Shown: positions 34,952-44,044 of the stretch, in pieces
How positions within the stretch are numbered: position 1 is the stretch's first letter
Layout: the number at the start of each line of letters is the position of its first letter
Assembly (NCBI GenBank): GCA_021787475.1
Contig: JAJYLW010000002.1
Location: 1-56,248 of the forward strand
Origin: Actinomycetes bacterium
GTDB taxonomy: Bacteria > Actinomycetota > Thermoleophilia > BMS3ABIN01
Length of the DNA stretch: 56,248 nt
Reading direction: 5' to 3'
Position numbers and translations under genes: made by a program
Notes under the pieces: generated by a model
Database searches by the model: none
What the model was told of the DNA's origin: nothing
What the model saw: only the letters and a program-made list of their open reading frames with translations

Positions 34952-35395
34952 CTATGGCAGAAGCGACTTCAGGTCTCCCAGGATCCTGTCGGCAAGCGAT
35001 TTGTTTTCTTCCGGGGCAGGCACGGAGACCTCTGTCCTGCCGGGAGTCCGGTCCAGGTCCCTGACAACGTATGATTGCTCGCCCGGCTTCACCAGCCCCA
35101 GGTCGCGCCGGGCCAGTTCCTCCACATATCTATTGCTTTGCAGCCGATTTTTTTCCTGCTGTAAAAAATCATGCTGCTTTTGCAACCGGTCAGTTTCAGC
35201 CTGCTGGCTGGCAACCTGCCCCCCGGCGACGAACAGTGATCTAAGCGGGGGGATGTAACCGGCGGCAATCATGATTATCACGGCCAACAGCCCCAGCCGC
35301 CAAAGCCGGCAGCGGCGCGCAAATGTTTTTTGCCTCCTGCTGACCTTGGTTTTTGCCAAAAATTCCCTTTCTAATTTTGACTCAAGCCGGGGCAT
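34952..35395 (-). CDS. FtsB/DivIC-type septum formation initiator
   Basis: The 147-residue protein has a basic cytoplasmic N terminus, one transmembrane helix (LGLLAVIIMIAAGYI, about residues 35-50) and an extracytoplasmic coiled coil rich in Gln (ASQQAETDRLQKQHDFLQQEKNRL). RYVEELARRDLGLVKPGEQSYVV is the DivIC/FtsB signature. It bridges cell-division proteins at the septum. A longer frame starts at 35428; MPRLESKL at 35395 is preferred but not proven. Its place upstream of DUF501 and ppx is typical. Confidence 0.85.
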   Translation of the reverse strand: MPRLESKLEREFLAKTKVSRRQKTFARRCRLWRLGLLAVIIMIAAGYIPPLRSLFVAGGQVASQQAETDRLQKQHDFLQQEKNRLQSNRYVEELARRDLGLVKPGEQSYVVRDLDRTPGRTEVSVPAPEENKSLADRILGDLKSLLP

Positions 35396-35516
35396 TTTTG
35401 AGCGCCCCGGCGTAACCTGGCCCAACATCTTCTGTTATTTTTCGCTGTGGCGCCTTCCTACCCTTTATTGACAGTTTGCGTTTGGCGTTTTGCATTTCAT
35501 GTTATGCAGGACGGGG

Positions 35517-36932
35517 CTAATCCAACAGGTGAACCTTAATCAGGTTTGTCGTACCAGACACATTGACACGAACACCGGCTGTAATAACGATCATCTTGCC
35601 CTCGACGTCGATGCTGCTTGCCTGGGCGGCTGCGATTGCTTTTGAAAACATGTCATCTGTATCGCGGGCCGGGCTAATCAGTTGGGGCTTCACACCCCAG
35701 GCAAGCGCAAGCTGGTTAATCACTTCAATGCTGGGACTCACGGCGACAACCGGCTGGTAGGGCCTGTGCTTGGCCACTTCCAGAGCGGTGCTGCCTGAAC
35801 TGGTGGGGGTCACGATCGCGGCGGCGCCGAGGTCGGCGGCCAACCCGACGGCGGCGGCGCTTATCGCTCTGGTGACTCCGTCGCTGGTGATCCTAAGGCC
35901 AAAGCCACCCGCCGGCAATGATGACTCCACTGTCCTGGCAATGCGGTTCATCGCCGCAACCGCGCGGCTGGGAAATTTCCCAATTGCCGTCTCGCCGGAA
36001 AGCATCACTGCATCCGTGCCGTCATAGACTGCGTTGGCAACATCGCTCGCTTCTGCCCTTGTCGGCGTGGGGCTGGATATCATCGATTCCAGCATCTGGG
36101 TGGCGGTTATCACAATTTTTGCCTGCCGGGAGGACCGGCGGATGATTTCTTTCTGCCAGTAGGGCACCCTTTCGCCGGCGATCTCCACTCCCAGATCGCC
36201 GCGGGCGATCATGACGGCATCGGCGGCGGCGATTATCGCATCGATGTTCCTGATTGCCTCGCGTCGCTCAATCTTGGCAATGATGCGCACCAGCCCTTTT
36301 GTCAACTTCCCGATCAGCCCGCGCAGCTCTTTCACATCATCCGCCGATCGCACAAACGAAAGGGCAATGTAATCAACTCCCGCCTGCAGCGCAAACTCAA
36401 GATCCTGCCTGTCCTTGACCGTCAAGCTTGGCGCAGGGATCGAAACTCCCGGGAAGTTGACACCCTGGCGCGACTTAAGCAGCCCGCCGGTTGTCACGCG
36501 GCAAACAATATCAGAGCCCTCGGCGCTTAGCGCTCTGAGGGCGATTTTGCCATCATTGAGAAGAATCCGGCTGCCTTTCCGGACAACCTGCGCCAGTTGC
36601 CCGTAAGAAACAGGAATCAGGCCACTGCCGCCGGCTTGCCGCCGCGCCGTCAGAGTAACCTGCTGACCCCGCACCAACTTCAAACCTGCGGCCGGCATTT
36701 CCCCCACCCTGATCTTGGGACCCTGCAGGTCGGCTATAACTGCGAGCGGTTTTCCCGCCTTGACAGAGGCGGCCCGGACCAGCGCCAGCAGCCGCGCATA
36801 TTTTTCATGGCTCCCGTGGGAAAAATTAAGCCGCACCGCATCAGCGCCGGCCTCAAGAAGACCGTCGATCTGCGACTCGCCGGTTGTGGCCGGCCCCAGT
36901 GTGGCTATTATTTTAGTGCGGCGGTACGACAT
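35517..36932 (-). CDS. pyk: Pyruvate kinase
   Basis: The 471-residue glycolytic enzyme converts PEP and ADP to pyruvate and ATP. TKIIATLGPAT and RLNFSHGSHEKY form the N-terminal part, ADLQGPKIRVG the metal region, IIAKIERREAIRNID the catalytic Lys segment, IARGDLGVEI the binding loop, and TATQMLESM and the C-terminal regulatory domain follow. The start at MSYRRTK is chosen; an in-frame extension upstream lacks homology to the family. It competes for PEP with the ppcA product. A 20-bp palindrome lies in the divergent promoter region. Confidence 0.96.
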   Translation of the reverse strand: MSYRRTKIIATLGPATTGESQIDGLLEAGADAVRLNFSHGSHEKYARLLALVRAASVKAGKPLAVIADLQGPKIRVGEMPAAGLKLVRGQQVTLTARRQAGGSGLIPVSYGQLAQVVRKGSRILLNDGKIALRALSAEGSDIVCRVTTGGLLKSRQGVNFPGVSIPAPSLTVKDRQDLEFALQAGVDYIALSFVRSADDVKELRGLIGKLTKGLVRIIAKIERREAIRNIDAIIAAADAVMIARGDLGVEIAGERVPYWQKEIIRRSSRQAKIVITATQMLESMISSPTPTRAEASDVANAVYDGTDAVMLSGETAIGKFPSRAVAAMNRIARTVESSLPAGGFGLRITSDGVTRAISAAAVGLAADLGAAAIVTPTSSGSTALEVAKHRPYQPVVAVSPSIEVINQLALAWGVKPQLISPARDTDDMFSKAIAAAQASSIDVEGKMIVITAGVRVNVSGTTNLIKVHLLD

Positions 36933-36983
36933 TGCCTGTTTCTCAACGGAATTATTCCGCCAGCCTCTTTTCAAATAAAGTTA

Positions 36984-37003
36984 AATAACTTATAATAGTT
37001 ATT
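36984..37003. promoter_or_regulatory. Palindrome centred on a TATAAT box between pyk and a small gene
   Basis: AATAACT at 36984-36990 and AGTTATT at 36997-37003 flank TATAAT, so a 20-bp palindrome surrounds a -10 box. It is a candidate operator for the divergent pyk/37080 region; the -35 region (TTTTCA at 36968) is weak. Confidence 0.45.
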
Positions 37004-37079
37004 AATTCTCTACCGTTTGTTTGTCGCTCGACCGGCACCCACACCGCCGCGGCATCCACGGAAAGATGGTTTGGAACAA

Positions 37080-37298
37080 ATGGAGAATAATTTAAAGAAG
37101 TGCAAGGTGTCAGGTTGCGGCAAGTGGGTAACAGACGGGCCGGAATCGGATTACTGCCCGGATCATCGCCTAAAGATCGATCCCATCTCCGCCCTTTATG
37201 TTGATAAATCTCCCGAAGAGCAGCAGGCTGACGAGCGCGTAATCGAGTTCTTCTCCTATCTGCTTTGGAACAAGTCGCCGGAAGAGCTGCTAAACTAG
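37080..37298 (+). CDS. Small zinc-finger-like protein
   Basis: The 72-residue protein has KKCKVSGCGKWVTDGPESDYCPDHR, a CxxxxC...CxxH arrangement fit for one zinc ion, followed by a helical acidic tail (SPEEQQADERVIEFFSYLLWNKSPEELLN). The start is set at the ATG before ENNLKK, because the longer frame to 37017 has no ribosome site. The family is not recognised. A strong bidirectional hairpin follows. Confidence 0.6.
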   Translation: MENNLKKCKVSGCGKWVTDGPESDYCPDHRLKIDPISALYVDKSPEEQQADERVIEFFSYLLWNKSPEELLN

Positions 37299-37322
37299 GA
37301 ACAGTCGGCCGGCCCAATTCTT

Positions 37323-37362
37323 GAAACCAAAAAGTGTCGCTTGAGCGGCACTTTTTGGTTTC
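37323..37362. terminator. Bidirectional transcription terminator
   Basis: GAAACCAAAAAGTG with CGCT pairs across a 2-base loop with AGCG and CACTTTTTGGTTTC. The arms carry A and T runs, so it can stop transcription both from the small gene on the plus strand and from rex on the minus strand. Confidence 0.75.
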
Positions 37363-37409
37363 CATTTGCTGCCTGCGGCGCTTGTCTTGCATCTGCGGCA
37401 TTGCTCCCC

Positions 37410-38033
37410 TTACGTCAAATAAAAATAAAGCGCGTACAGAAGCTCGCCAGCCGGGCTCATTGAATGAACAGCGACCCCCGGCGGCGCATCGACCAGGGCC
37501 TCGCTGTAATTGAAGATTATCTTCACACCGGCGTCGATCAGAAGGTCAGCCGCCGCCTGGGCCGCCGCCGGCGGCACCGCCAGAACGCCGACAATGATTT
37601 TCTTCTCCCTGACCGTCTCGCCAACTTCCGACAATGGCCGGACCAGCAGGTTTCCAACCCGTTGGCCGACTTTGGCGGGGTCGGTGTCAAAAAGGGCGGC
37701 AATATTAAAACCATGGTCGGCAAAGATGCGGGAGCTGGCAATGGCGGCGCCAAGGTTGCCGCTTCCCATCAGCGCGAGATTGTGCTGCCCTGATGTGTGC
37801 AGAATCTCCTTGATGCGGCCGATCAGGTAATCCACATTATAGCCGACGCCACGTTTGCCAAACTTGCCGAAAGCTGACAGGTCGCGGCGGATCTGGGTTG
37901 GATTTACGTTGGAATACTCGCTGAGGATCTGGGAGGATATCGTTCTCTTGCCGCTTTTTTTTGTCTGGGTAAGAATTTGAAGGTACCGCGACAACCGGGC
38001 TGCAACTCCAAGCGGCAACCTTTCTTCTTGCAT
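37410..38033 (-). CDS. rex: Redox-sensing transcriptional repressor Rex
   Basis: The 207-residue regulator has a winged-helix N terminus (TISSQILSEYSNVNPTQIRRDLSAFGKFGKRGVGYNV) and a Rossmann domain with ALMGSGNLGAAI, a typical dinucleotide-binding loop. Rex senses the NADH/NAD+ ratio and represses fermentation and respiration genes. The start at MQEERLPLG is chosen because GGAGGCGAGC lies just upstream; the longer frame to 38099 is unlikely. It is divergent from dnaK. No clear Rex box is visible near it. Confidence 0.93.
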   Translation of the reverse strand: MQEERLPLGVAARLSRYLQILTQTKKSGKRTISSQILSEYSNVNPTQIRRDLSAFGKFGKRGVGYNVDYLIGRIKEILHTSGQHNLALMGSGNLGAAIASSRIFADHGFNIAALFDTDPAKVGQRVGNLLVRPLSEVGETVREKKIIVGVLAVPPAAAQAAADLLIDAGVKIIFNYSEALVDAPPGVAVHSMSPAGELLYALYFYLT

Positions 38034-38194
38034 GCTCGCCTCCAGGCATTTGGTTCGCAAGAACTTTACCCCATTCATGTGGCATCTTGCAACTAACATC
38101 CTTTTTTTAGCCTCGCCGCAGGCTCTCCGGTCCGGTTACAAAAGCACGGCCCGGGGGATATTTAGTCAATGATTCCGTCAGTTGAATCTTTTAT

Positions 38195-38245
38195 CTTAAG
38201 TATATCGTCTATAAATTTGACATAGATATACTTAGATTATATAAT
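38195..38245 (+). promoter_or_regulatory. dnaK operon promoter with inverted-repeat operator
   Basis: A consensus promoter TTGACA (38217-38222) -N17- TATAAT (38240-38245) precedes dnaK. An inverted repeat CTTAAGTATATC (38195-38206) and GATATACTTAG (38225-38235) brackets the -35 box. It differs from the HAIR consensus in spacing and from CIRCE in sequence. HspR, encoded in this operon, is the likely binder. Confidence 0.7.
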
Positions 38246-38308
38246 CCTTTCGCGCTTAATACTTCGCAATAACACTTTGTTTAATATTTAAAAAACAGGA
38301 GGAAAATC

Positions 38309-40219
38309 ATGGGAAAAGTAATTGGCATTGATCTTGGCACCACCAACTCGTGCGTAGCCGTGCTTGAAGGCGGCGAGCCCACGGTTATTCCCAACGCCGA
38401 GGGCGGCCGCACCACTCCGTCTGTTGTCGCCTTTACGAAAGACGGTGATCGTCTGGTGGGCACCGTTGCCAAGCGCCAGTCGGTCACAAACCCCGAGAAT
38501 ACAATCACGTCGATCAAGCGGTTCATGGGCCGCAAGGAGAGCGACGTCCGCTCCGAGGAGAAAACCGTATCCTACAAAGTTGACAAGGATTCCAGCGGCG
38601 ACGTGATTGTTCACGCGGGCGGAAAGTCTTACAAACCGCAGGAAATCTCAGCGATGATCCTGCAAAAGCTTAAAAGCGACGCCGAGGCTTACCTGGGCGA
38701 AAAAGTGACCGAAGCGGTGATTACCGTGCCGGCGTATTTTGAGGATGCGCAGCGGCAGGCTACCAAGGACGCCGGCCGGATTGCCGGCCTTGACGTCAAG
38801 CGGATCATCAACGAACCGACCGCGGCCTCGCTTGCCTACGGCCTCGACAAGGAGCATGACCAGACAATCCTCGTCTACGATCTTGGCGGCGGCACTTTTG
38901 ACGTCTCCATCCTCGAGCTGGGCGATGGCGTCTTCGAGGTCAAGGCTACCAGCGGCAACAATCATCTTGGCGGCGATGACTTTGACAAGCGCGTCGTCGA
39001 CTGGATGGCGGATGAGTTTAAGAAAGAGCAGGGCATTAACCTGCGTCAGGACAAGATGGCGGTGCAGCGGCTGGTGGAGGCTGCCGAAAAGGCAAAGATC
39101 GAGCTTTCCAGCGCCATGACCACCGACATCAATCTGCCATTCATCACCGCCGACGCTAGCGGCCCCAAGCATTTGACTATGTCGCTTACCCGCGCCAAGC
39201 TGGGCGAACTTACCTCCGATCTGATCGAAAAAACCGAAGGGCCAATGAAGCAGGCGATCAAAGACGCCGGCGTCAGCACGGAAAAAATCGACCAGGTCAT
39301 CCTCGTCGGCGGCATGACCCGCATGCCGGCCGTGCAGGAGTTGGTGCAGAAGATCACCGGCAAGGAGCCGCACAAGGGCGTCAACCCGGATGAAGTTGTC
39401 GCCGTCGGGGCCTCGATTCAGGGCGGCGTCCTGTCCGGAGAGGTCAAGGACGTGCTCCTGCTTGATGTGACGCCTCTTTCACTAGGGATTGAGACCAAGG
39501 GCGGCGTCTTCACGAAGCTGATTGAGCGCAACACGACCATCCCCACCAAGAAGAGCGAGATTTTCTCGACTGCCGACGACAACCAGACCAGCGTCGAGAT
39601 TCACGTCCTCCAGGGGGAGCGCGAGATGGCGGCTTACAACAAGACGCTGGGCAAGTTCCAGCTGATGGGAATACCGCCCGCGCCCCGGGGCATCCCCCAG
39701 ATTGAGGTCGCCTTCGATATCGACGCCAACGGCATCGTCCATGTGTCAGCCAAGGACCTGGGCACGGGCCAGGAGCAGAAGATCCAGATCACCGGCGCCG
39801 GCGGCCTTGGTGAAGACGATATCAGCAAGATGATGAAGGACGCCGAAGCACACGCCGAGGAAGACAGGCGCCTGCGTGAACTGGCCGAGGCGCGCAATAA
39901 CGCCGAAAACCTTGTCTATTCAACCGAGAAGTCGCTCAAGGAAATGGGCGACAAGGTTGATCCCGGCACCAGGAGCGGCATTGAGACCGCCGTTTCTGAT
40001 CTGAAAAAAGCAATGGAAGGCGACGATGTTGGCGAAATCAAGGCCAAGACTGACTCATTGATGCAGGCATCCCACAAGCTGGCCGAAGCAGTCTACCAGC
40101 AGGCGCAGCAAACTCAGGCCGGCGGCAGCGCTGGGCCTGGCGCTGCTGCTCAAAGTGAAGAAGAGGAAGTCGTCGAGGACGCCGACTACGAGATAATCGA
40201 TGAAGACGAGAAGAAATAG
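38309..40219 (+). CDS. dnaK: Chaperone DnaK (Hsp70)
   Basis: The 636-residue ATP-dependent chaperone begins [48 protein letters not shown] and [13 protein letters not shown] complete the nucleotide-binding domain; [27 protein letters not shown] opens the peptide-binding domain, and the C terminus ends in acidic [20 protein letters not shown], close to the EEVD-like bacterial tail. A strong ribosome site (AGGAGG) precedes ATG. It is the first gene of dnaK-grpE-dnaJ-hspR, an order typical for Actinobacteria. Confidence 0.99.
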   Translation: MGKVIGIDLGTTNSCVAVLEGGEPTVIPNAEGGRTTPSVVAFTKDGDRLVGTVAKRQSVTNPENTITSIKRFMGRKESDVRSEEKTVSYKVDKDSSGDVIVHAGGKSYKPQEISAMILQKLKSDAEAYLGEKVTEAVITVPAYFEDAQRQATKDAGRIAGLDVKRIINEPTAASLAYGLDKEHDQTILVYDLGGGTFDVSILELGDGVFEVKATSGNNHLGGDDFDKRVVDWMADEFKKEQGINLRQDKMAVQRLVEAAEKAKIELSSAMTTDINLPFITADASGPKHLTMSLTRAKLGELTSDLIEKTEGPMKQAIKDAGVSTEKIDQVILVGGMTRMPAVQELVQKITGKEPHKGVNPDEVVAVGASIQGGVLSGEVKDVLLLDVTPLSLGIETKGGVFTKLIERNTTIPTKKSEIFSTADDNQTSVEIHVLQGEREMAAYNKTLGKFQLMGIPPAPRGIPQIEVAFDIDANGIVHVSAKDLGTGQEQKIQITGAGGLGEDDISKMMKDAEAHAEEDRRLRELAEARNNAENLVYSTEKSLKEMGDKVDPGTRSGIETAVSDLKKAMEGDDVGEIKAKTDSLMQASHKLAEAVYQQAQQTQAGGSAGPGAAAQSEEEEVVEDADYEIIDEDEKK

Positions 40220-40223
40220 GTCG

Positions 40224-40817
40224 ATGGACAGCCAGAGCAAAGAGAAAAAAAATAAAGAGGGCAACCCGCACGTCAAACCGGTAACGGAACCCGAAGCGCC
40301 CAAAACGGGCGCTTCGGGCCGGAATGAAGCCGAGATCTCCGGAGAGATGTACGAAGAGCTCCGGCGCGAACGCGACGAATACCTGGAGACCCTGCAGCGC
40401 CTCCAGGCGGAGTTTGCCAACTTTCGCAAGCGCGTGCTGCGGGAATCGGAGCAGGCGGGCGAACAGGCATCGCGCCAGATCATCCAGGACCTGCTTCCGG
40501 TGCTGGATAATTTCGAGCGGGCGATCAAAGCGGCGGCCGAACATGACCGGGAAGTCTTAGGTGGCGGCGTCGAGCTCGTTTACGGCCAGCTTCGCGATCT
40601 GCTTGCCCGCCGCGGCCTCTGTGAGATCGAAGCCCACGGACAGCCGTTTGACCCCACCCGCCATGAAGCTGTCCTCTGCCAGCCCTCAACTGAGCATGAA
40701 GAGGGAACGGTGATGGAGGTTCTGGAAAAAGGGTATCAGCTCGATGACAAAGTGGTTCGTCCCGCCAAGGTGGTTATCTCCCAGGAAGAGAAAGCAAAAA
40801 CCGGACGAGGAGAATAA
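40224..40817 (+). CDS. grpE: Nucleotide exchange factor GrpE
   Basis: The 197-residue cofactor promotes ADP release from DnaK. A charged, disordered N terminus (about 45 residues) is followed by the long dimer helix (ERDEYLETLQRLQAEFANFRKRVLRE) and the beta-wing with FDPTRHEAVLCQPST, EGTVMEVLEKGYQLDDKVVRPAKVVIS. The start lies four bases after the dnaK stop. The N-terminal 45 residues contain a short palindrome-forming stretch (GCCCAAAACGGGC) of no obvious role. Confidence 0.96.
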   Translation: MDSQSKEKKNKEGNPHVKPVTEPEAPKTGASGRNEAEISGEMYEELRRERDEYLETLQRLQAEFANFRKRVLRESEQAGEQASRQIIQDLLPVLDNFERAIKAAAEHDREVLGGGVELVYGQLRDLLARRGLCEIEAHGQPFDPTRHEAVLCQPSTEHEEGTVMEVLEKGYQLDDKVVRPAKVVISQEEKAKTGRGE

Positions 40818-40899
40818 GCCCGGCAGGCAGAAGGCCGAGCAATTGCCTCATGATTGGCAAGGCGCGGCGTAACGCCGGCCTCTGGCCTACGTTGACATT

Positions 40900-41997
40900 A
40901 TGGCCGATCTTTACGAAACACTTGGCGTAGACAAAAAAGCGACTCAGGCCGAGATCAAGAAAGCATACCGGCGGCTGGCGCGCAAATATCATCCGGACGC
41001 CAACCCTGGCGACAAGGACTCCGAATCGAGGTTCAAGGAGATCTCAGCTGCATACGACGTCCTCTCCAACCCGGAGAAGCGCAAGCAGTATGACGCCGGT
41101 CCGCAGCAGTTTTTTGGCGGCGGCGGGGGCAGCGGCTTTGACGCATCGATGTTCGAAGAGGCCTTTCGCCGGGGAGCTTTTGGCGGCGGGGGCAGCGGCT
41201 TCAACATTTTTGACCTGTTTGGCGGCGGCGCTTACGGCCCCGGCCAGGCGCCTGCCCGAGGCGCGGACCTCACATATGTCCTTAACCTTTCCTTCGATGA
41301 CTCGCTGCGCGGCGTTACCGCCCGGATCTCGGTCGACAAGGATGTCAGCTGCCCGGTCTGCGGCGGCTCCGGCGCGGCGCCGGGAACTTCGCCTGTAACC
41401 TGCCCCCAATGCAGCGGCCGCGGGACCATCGCCCAGAACCAGGGCTTCTTCGCGCTTAGCCAGCCCTGCCCTCGCTGTGGAGGCCGCGGCTCAATTATTG
41501 AAAGTCCCTGCCTCCGGTGCGGCGGCGTCGGCATCACAAGGGCGACGAAAAAATACACGGTCAAAATTCCGGCGGGTGTCAAAACCGGCAGCAAGATACG
41601 CCTGAAAGGAAAGGGTCAGCTCTCGGCGGCCGGCGGTCAACCCGGTGACCTTTATGTCAAGGTGCAGGTGGCCCCCAGCCCCCTCTTCCATCGCCGCGGC
41701 GATGACCTGCTGCTGGAGGTGCCGGTCAGCTTTTCGGAAGCCGCGCTGGGAGCCAAGGTTGAGGTGCCGACCACAAATGGCAATATCTCCCTGAAAGTTC
41801 CCAAGGGAACCCCCAATGGCAAGACCTTCCGGGTCAAGGGGAAGGGAGTCCCCCGCATCAGGGGCGGCAGTGGGGACTTGCTGGTTAAAATCAACGTAAC
41901 CGTGCCAGCCAGGCTGAACAAGGAACAGCGCCAGGCGCTGGAGAAATTTGCAGCCCTAAACCATGAAGATCCGCGCGCGGGCCTGAAGGTCAGGTAA
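40900..41997 (+). CDS. dnaJ: Chaperone DnaJ (Hsp40)
   Basis: The 365-residue class I J-protein has its J domain at residues 4-68 with the HPD motif (KYHPDANPG), a Gly/Phe-rich linker ([40 protein letters not shown]) and four zinc-binding CxxC repeats: [24 protein letters not shown] and CLRCGGVG. Two C-terminal beta domains follow. It delivers substrates to DnaK and triggers ATP hydrolysis. It lies 82 bp after grpE; the gap shows no internal promoter that can be called with confidence. Confidence 0.97.
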   Translation: MADLYETLGVDKKATQAEIKKAYRRLARKYHPDANPGDKDSESRFKEISAAYDVLSNPEKRKQYDAGPQQFFGGGGGSGFDASMFEEAFRRGAFGGGGSGFNIFDLFGGGAYGPGQAPARGADLTYVLNLSFDDSLRGVTARISVDKDVSCPVCGGSGAAPGTSPVTCPQCSGRGTIAQNQGFFALSQPCPRCGGRGSIIESPCLRCGGVGITRATKKYTVKIPAGVKTGSKIRLKGKGQLSAAGGQPGDLYVKVQVAPSPLFHRRGDDLLLEVPVSFSEAALGAKVEVPTTNGNISLKVPKGTPNGKTFRVKGKGVPRIRGGSGDLLVKINVTVPARLNKEQRQALEKFAALNHEDPRAGLKVR

Positions 41998-42008
41998 AGG
42001 TTATTATT

Positions 42009-42446
42009 ATGTCCGCTTCCAAAAAACCGTCAAATGAACAAGCGCCGCGAGCCCTTTTCATGATCTCCATTGCCGCCAGGCTGGCCGGCATGCATCCCCA
42101 GACTCTCCGGATCTATGAGCAAAAGGGCCTGATCATGCCCGACCGGACGCCAAAAAATACCCGCCTCTACTCGCAAGAAGACATCAGCCGCCTGCGCTAC
42201 ATCCAGAAGCTGACCACCGAAATGGGTATGAACCTTGCCGGCGTGGAGAAAGTGATCGAGCTGGAAGGGCAGATCGAGGATTTAAAGCAAAGCGTTGACG
42301 CGCTTCGCCAGGAAGTCAAGCACGCAACGGAAAAGCTGCGCCGCGAGGTTGAGGCAGTGCACAGGAGCTACCGGCGCGAGCTGATGCTGCTTCCCAAAAA
42401 TGAAATAACCATCAGCTCACGGGCAGGGCGCCGGCCGAGACACTAA
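42009..42446 (+). CDS. hspR: HspR, MerR-family heat-shock repressor
   Basis: The 145-residue regulator has a MerR winged helix: ISIAARLAGMHPQTLRIYEQKGLIMPDRTPKNTRLYSQEDISRLRYIQKL, the pattern of HspR, then a coiled-coil dimerisation helix (VIELEGQIEDLKQSVDALRQEV). HspR represses the dnaK operon with DnaK as corepressor. As the last gene of that operon it forms the usual feedback loop. The probable target is the inverted repeat at 38195-38235. Confidence 0.95.
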   Translation: MSASKKPSNEQAPRALFMISIAARLAGMHPQTLRIYEQKGLIMPDRTPKNTRLYSQEDISRLRYIQKLTTEMGMNLAGVEKVIELEGQIEDLKQSVDALRQEVKHATEKLRREVEAVHRSYRRELMLLPKNEITISSRAGRRPRH

Positions 42447-42478
42447 CTCTTCTGCTTTGGTCAAAGCATGTGGCTCTC

Positions 42479-43288
42479 TTAACCGGGAATCTTCCTCCAG
42501 ACAAAAGAAATGCCAAACAACAGAAGAGATATCAAAACAATGGCGCCGCCGGCGGCAATATTGAGGTAAAAAGAGGCAAACAGTCCGGCAATAACCGACA
42601 AGAGCCCCAATGATACCGCGTAAACAATTGTCTGGTGGAAACTGCGGCTGTTCTGCATTGCCGCCGCCACCGGTATCACCATCAGGGCGCCGATCAGGAG
42701 CCCGCCGACAATCCTTAAGGAAAGCACCACTGTCACCGCCGCCAGGATCACCAGAGCCTGATTGAGAAGGACCGTCTCGACCCCGCTCACGCGCGCTGAC
42801 TCATCGTCAAAGGCAAGATAGGCCAATTCCTTGTAAAACAGCCCCGTAAAGGCAATCACCACCAGCCCCAGCGGCATGATGATCAACAGGTCCTGCCGGC
42901 TGACGGTGGTGATGCTACCAAACAGGTAGGAGAATAGGTCAATCTGGGCATTGCGTGACAGGCCGATTAGGACAATTGCCACCGCCAGTCCGCCGGACAG
43001 GAACATTGCCAGGGCGACATCGCCGGTAAGCACTCTGCCCGCCCTTAACTTCTCGATCACCAGCGCCAAGACCAGCCCCACTCCGAGGGCGCCAATAAGA
43101 GGATTGATGTTGAGCAGGGCTCCGGCGGCAACCCCAGCCAGCGAAGCGTGCGCGAGGGTGTCGGCAATAATCGAGTAGCGCTTGGCCACCAGAAAACTGC
43201 CTATCAGCGGCGAAGCCAGCCCGATCGTAATGCCGGCCAGAAAGGCGCGAATCATAAAATCGTAGGTAAATATCGCCGGCATGAGCAT
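42479..43288 (-). CDS. Metal ABC transporter permease (ZnuB/MntB family)
   Basis: The 269-residue protein has about eight hydrophobic segments and the ABC-3 permease hallmarks: AFLAGITIGLASPLIGSFLVAKRYSIIADTLAHASLAGVA near the start and LRIVGGLLIGALMVIPVAAA in the second half. It imports Zn2+ or Mn2+ with the ATPase and binding protein encoded upstream. The start is taken at ATG 43288, which overlaps the upstream stop as TGATG; an ATG six bases later is also possible. Confidence 0.92.
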   Translation of the reverse strand: MLMPAIFTYDFMIRAFLAGITIGLASPLIGSFLVAKRYSIIADTLAHASLAGVAAGALLNINPLIGALGVGLVLALVIEKLRAGRVLTGDVALAMFLSGGLAVAIVLIGLSRNAQIDLFSYLFGSITTVSRQDLLIIMPLGLVVIAFTGLFYKELAYLAFDDESARVSGVETVLLNQALVILAAVTVVLSLRIVGGLLIGALMVIPVAAAMQNSRSFHQTIVYAVSLGLLSVIAGLFASFYLNIAAGGAIVLISLLLFGISFVWRKIPG

Positions 43289-44040
43289 CAGTGCCCGTGC
43301 AAAATGAATTTGCGGCCGCGGCCATACAGCTTCTCCATGTAATCGCCCGAGATAAACTCCCTCGGCGTGCCATGGCATATGAGAGTCTGGTTCAGGCACG
43401 CGACGCTTTTTACCTCGTTGGCGATCACATCGATGTCATGCGAGACGACCACGAGTGTAATGCCCTCTTTTCGGTTCAGCCGTGAAAGCAGGCGGTAAAA
43501 CTCGTCCTGGGACTCAACGTCAACGCCGGCCGTCGGCTCATCGAGGATGAGAATATCCGGCTCCGAAACAATCCCTTTGGCGATAAAAACCAGTTGCTGC
43601 TGTCCTCCGGAGAGCTCAGAGAGCCGTGCCTTCCGCTTAGGCGCCATATTTACCTGAGCCAGCGCCCTCATCACCGCTTCGCGGTCAGCAGCCTTGAGCC
43701 GCCTCAGCATTCCCTTGCTGCCAACGCGCCCAAAAGAAACAACCTCTTCAACCGTAAACGGGAAACGCGATTCAATGCTCGTCGCCTTCTGCGGCACATA
43801 ACCGATTCTTGACCATTGCCTGAAAGTGGTTGTGGGCCGGCCAAACAGCTCAACGCTGCCGCTGTCTGGTTTCAACAAACCAAGAATCAGCTTTAGCAGC
43901 GTTGTTTTGCCACCTCCGTTTGGCCCGATGACTCCCAAATATTCGCCGGGAACGATATCAAGATTGATTCGGGAGAGCACCATCCTGTCGTGATAGGCAA
44001 ACGAGACATCCGCAACCCTTATGATTGCCTTGTCGTCCAT
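43288..44040 (-). CDS. Metal ABC transporter ATP-binding protein (ZnuC-like)
   Basis: The 250-residue ATPase contains Walker A GPNGGGKTT, the signature LSGGQQQ, Walker B ILILDEPTAGVD and the switch VVSHD. VGQ- and PQKATSIESRFPFTVEEVV follow the metal-transporter subfamily pattern. It powers the import complex. Four bases separate it from the binding-protein gene, and its stop overlaps the permease start, which supports one transcript. Confidence 0.93.
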   Translation of the reverse strand: MDDKAIIRVADVSFAYHDRMVLSRINLDIVPGEYLGVIGPNGGGKTTLLKLILGLLKPDSGSVELFGRPTTTFRQWSRIGYVPQKATSIESRFPFTVEEVVSFGRVGSKGMLRRLKAADREAVMRALAQVNMAPKRKARLSELSGGQQQLVFIAKGIVSEPDILILDEPTAGVDVESQDEFYRLLSRLNRKEGITLVVVSHDIDVIANEVKSVACLNQTLICHGTPREFISGDYMEKLYGRGRKFILHGH

Positions 44041-44044
44041 AATC

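Noticed and set aside
38034-38308. CIRCE or canonical HAIR element before dnaK
   Set aside because: Neither TTAGCACTC-N9-GAGTGCTAA nor CTTGAGT-N7-ACTCAAG is present; only the different inverted repeat at 38195-38235 is found.
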